Source: a virus. From it: 30,351 bases of DNA. The translations under genes were made by a program, and so were the position numbers. The notes under the pieces are model-generated. The model made no database searches. It saw nothing but the letters and a program-made list of their open reading frames with translations, and was not told the DNA's origin. The DNA lies in IMG/VR virus record IMGVR_UViG_3300028027_000166, positions 1-30,351 of that record; one strand, 5' to 3'. This document shows, in pieces, positions 28,499-30,351 of this stretch. How positions within the stretch are numbered: position 1 is the stretch's first letter; each line of letters opens with the position of its first letter.

Positions 28499-29952
28499 TA
28501 TCGACCACCCATAGGAACAAGCTCAACATCAGCACCGATAGCTGTAGTCCAGTTATCTCCAGTAGGAGTAAACGATAGTCTATGGTATGTCCCCATGCTT
28601 CTAATAGAAACCCTATTCTCTGAGTCAGCAGCAGTTGATGAGCCAAAAATTACTTGTTCTGTTAGTAGCTTTCTAGAAGCAATTGCAACACTAGCAGAAC
28701 CATTATCTACAATCGGTTGGACTAAAGTAACAGCAGTTTTACGATTTTCAGCCGACAAGTCTCCTGTCTGAATTGTAGCAGTAGAATTTGCACCTGTAAA
28801 TGTAATGATTTTAGTACCTCTAGTGCCAGCAAGCATTAACTTACCACCTACCCAAAGTCTAGAATCTAGGCTAGTTTCTAAAGCATCAATAGAAGCAGAA
28901 ACAATATCTAAACCCTCTAAACTGATAGAAGGTGTAGAAGATGATGCAATTCTGTCAATATCTGTAGTTCCACTAGACCATTTCTTAGTCTGGAAGTTAT
29001 AAATCAATAGCTTATTAACATTACCGCCTTGACCTTTTGCTGCATAAGCCCAAAATACTAGCTTTCTAAATGGGTCAATAGCAGCAGACATATTGTAAAG
29101 ATATGACTCATCTACATCTGAGAAGAAGTATCTGTCTACTTTTTCACCACCAATTGATACGACATTCTGACCATCACAAGAGTAAAAACCATCATCTGAT
29201 AGGAAGAAAGTAACACCTTGATACTGGATAACTGAGTTAGCTTCGTAACAGCCTAGATTTCTAGTGATATTGTCAAATTGGAATACCAATGGGCTACCGA
29301 CATAAGTCATGCGATAAATTGATCTATCCATTAGGATTAAGCCAAATTCACCGCCTGTAATACCTACGACTGTGCCACCATCAGGAATCTCTTGATAATC
29401 AGACTGAGTAGTTGCTGAGTCTGTCCAACTTGTCTCATCATTTAAAGCAGACCATTTAACTCTAAAAGGCAATGGTGTAGTTGCATCATAAATGTTAGCA
29501 GTCACTACAAAATCTCGAACTACTGTAGCAAACTTAGATTTTGGAGCATCAGCAGCTAAATCAGCCCATGCAGTAGAAGTACCTAATAACCAGCCTTGTA
29601 ACTTGTCATATCCATTAGCAGCAATCAATCTGTTACCAAATTGAGTAAATCTCCATCTGCCAGTAGCAGGTGTACCATAAGTTGAGCCTGATACATCATC
29701 TAAAGAGAAGTCATTAGAGTCTAATTTATAGATATTTGTTGCACTTCCTGCAAAGATTGTTACTGTGCCATCAGGGTTTCTACCAGCTACCACATTGTTT
29801 AAATCTTCAGATGCAGCACCAGAATAGTCAGCAGCAGATGGAATAGCACCATATCCTACAGCTCTTGAGTAGACATTCTCTGCCTTCATCAATGCGCCTG
29901 TCACAGAAGGTTGGTCTGGTAACCACTCGCTAAAAGTTATTCTTTGATTCAT
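28498..29952 (-). CDS. Tail nozzle / stabilisation protein (gp12/gp10-like)
   Basis: A 484-residue beta-rich protein. Propeller-type segments recur: GRWRFTQFGNRLIAANGYDK, VVGITGGEFGLILMDRSIYR, VTFFLSDDGFYSCDGQNVVS, LLIYNFQTKKWSSGTTDIDR. WSALNDETSWTD and IGGEKVDRYFF are typical of phage proteins grouped with P22 gp10 and T7 gp12-like tail components. It begins in an ATGA overlap with the gene at the right edge, MNQRITFSEWLPDQPSV. Its position before ejection proteins fits a podovirus nozzle. Confidence 0.75.
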   Translation of the reverse strand: MNQRITFSEWLPDQPSVTGALMKAENVYSRAVGYGAIPSAADYSGAASEDLNNVVAGRNPDGTVTIFAGSATNIYKLDSNDFSLDDVSGSTYGTPATGRWRFTQFGNRLIAANGYDKLQGWLLGTSTAWADLAADAPKSKFATVVRDFVVTANIYDATTPLPFRVKWSALNDETSWTDSATTQSDYQEIPDGGTVVGITGGEFGLILMDRSIYRMTYVGSPLVFQFDNITRNLGCYEANSVIQYQGVTFFLSDDGFYSCDGQNVVSIGGEKVDRYFFSDVDESYLYNMSAAIDPFRKLVFWAYAAKGQGGNVNKLLIYNFQTKKWSSGTTDIDRIASSSTPSISLEGLDIVSASIDALETSLDSRLWVGGKLMLAGTRGTKIITFTGANSTATIQTGDLSAENRKTAVTLVQPIVDNGSASVAIASRKLLTEQVIFGSSTAADSENRVSIRSMGTYHRLSFTPTGDNWTTAIGADVELVPMGGR

Positions 29953-30351
29953 TTATTTACCCATTGTTCTGTGCCATTAGAGACAGAAGACCATACAGCA
30001 GAGCTTACTGATACATCTGTCCAAGAGTCATTACTTGCATTTACATCTTGCCAGTTAGGAGTTTCTGGTGTTTCAGGTGTCCAAGACTCAGAACCAATAG
30101 TGTCTAAAGTCCAATTGTCCCCTAGTATTCTTCCTAAACAGCTAACAGTAGCTGAGTTACTAATTGAGCCTGATGCGCTAAATACTGCAATTGCTGTGCT
30201 TGATACTGTCGCAATGCCTGTAATCTCTGCATAGCCTGAATATTCAACTCCACCCAATGCTGTAACTGTTGATACTCCATTAATTGCTCCAGTAGAAGTT
30301 CTTATTCTTATTGAATCACTAGATACAGTAGCACTAGAAGTAATATTAGCA
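29949..30351 (-). CDS. C-terminal 133 codons of the repeat-bearing virion protein (runs off the right edge)
   Basis: The minus frame is open from base 30351 to the TGA at 29951-29949; the TTG at 30257 is not a needed start because codons continue upstream. Three 20-residue units begin ITSSATVSS, INGVSTVTA and ITGIATVSS, followed by ISNSATVSC. A Trp-rich tail follows (GDNWTLDTIGSESWTPET, then NWQDVNASNDSWTDVSVSS). The first whole codon pairs with the two bases left over at window base 1. The stop overlaps the nozzle gene as ATGA. Probably a fibre or surface protein. Confidence 0.7.
   Translation of the reverse strand, partial: ANITSSATVSSDSIRIRTSTGAINGVSTVTALGGVEYSGYAEITGIATVSSTAIAVFSASGSISNSATVSCLGRILGDNWTLDTIGSESWTPETPETPNWQDVNASNDSWTDVSVSSAVWSSVSNGTEQWVNK

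Noticed and set aside
30257-30257. TTG at 30257 as the start of the right-edge gene
   Set aside because: The same frame stays open to the window edge with matching 20-residue repeats, so this TTG is an internal codon.

Overview
The window reads as a small, AT-rich, tailed-phage genome with podovirus-type virion genes. It has two terminase subunits, a large P22/T7-type portal, a beta-rich tail/nozzle protein, Ala/Gly/Gln-rich ejection-type proteins, a GNAT protein in the position of T7 gp13, and tail fibres. I see no integrase, CI-type repressor, DNA polymerase, RNA polymerase, tRNA or rRNA. The DUF1376 initiator, P-like loader and DUF7696-like set is common in phages of Betaproteobacteria, and the low GC would suit a freshwater member. 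The host is an inference with low confidence.

The genes form three blocks. Block 1 (minus strand, 11558 down to about 7750) is a lambda-like replication arm. It holds a VRR-type nuclease, a DUF1376 initiator with GCATTGCT iterons and an AT-rich tract inside the gene (a lambda-type origin candidate), a P-like helicase loader, small phage proteins, two further nucleases, a glycosyltransferase-like protein and a Q-like antiterminator. A perfect GNRA-loop terminator (7647-7671) follows. Block 2 (minus strand, 7636 down to 1, then 30351 down to 17219) is the late arm: small accessory genes, methyltransferase, TerS, TerL, portal, tail and fibre genes, ejection proteins, an HNH gene, lysis genes, a SprT-like peptidase and a metallophosphoesterase. 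Block 3 (plus strand, 11684-17149) is a recombination/early operon of about 24 mostly tiny genes. It includes a DUF1071 single-strand annealing protein, a YqaJ exonuclease, an SSB-like protein with a DDVPF tail, an HTH protein and an HNH-AP2 homing endonuclease.

The two window ends appear to belong to one gene. The minus-strand reading frame leaving base 1 re-enters at base 30351 in the same frame, and the repeat motif continues across the join. This suggests a complete circular or circularly permuted genome of about 30.35 kb. If so, it lacks any recognisable major capsid, scaffold or head-tail adaptor gene, which is the biggest puzzle here. Either a segment was lost at the repeat-bearing ends during assembly, or the capsid genes are unrecognisable or truly absent.

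Genes are packed with ATGA or TAATG overlaps, so many proteins are probably made by translational coupling. At least fifteen genes shorter than 60 codons were identified by reading the sequence between and across the larger ones. No gene-free stretch exceeds 300 bases. The longest gaps are about 115-145 bases, and each is described below.
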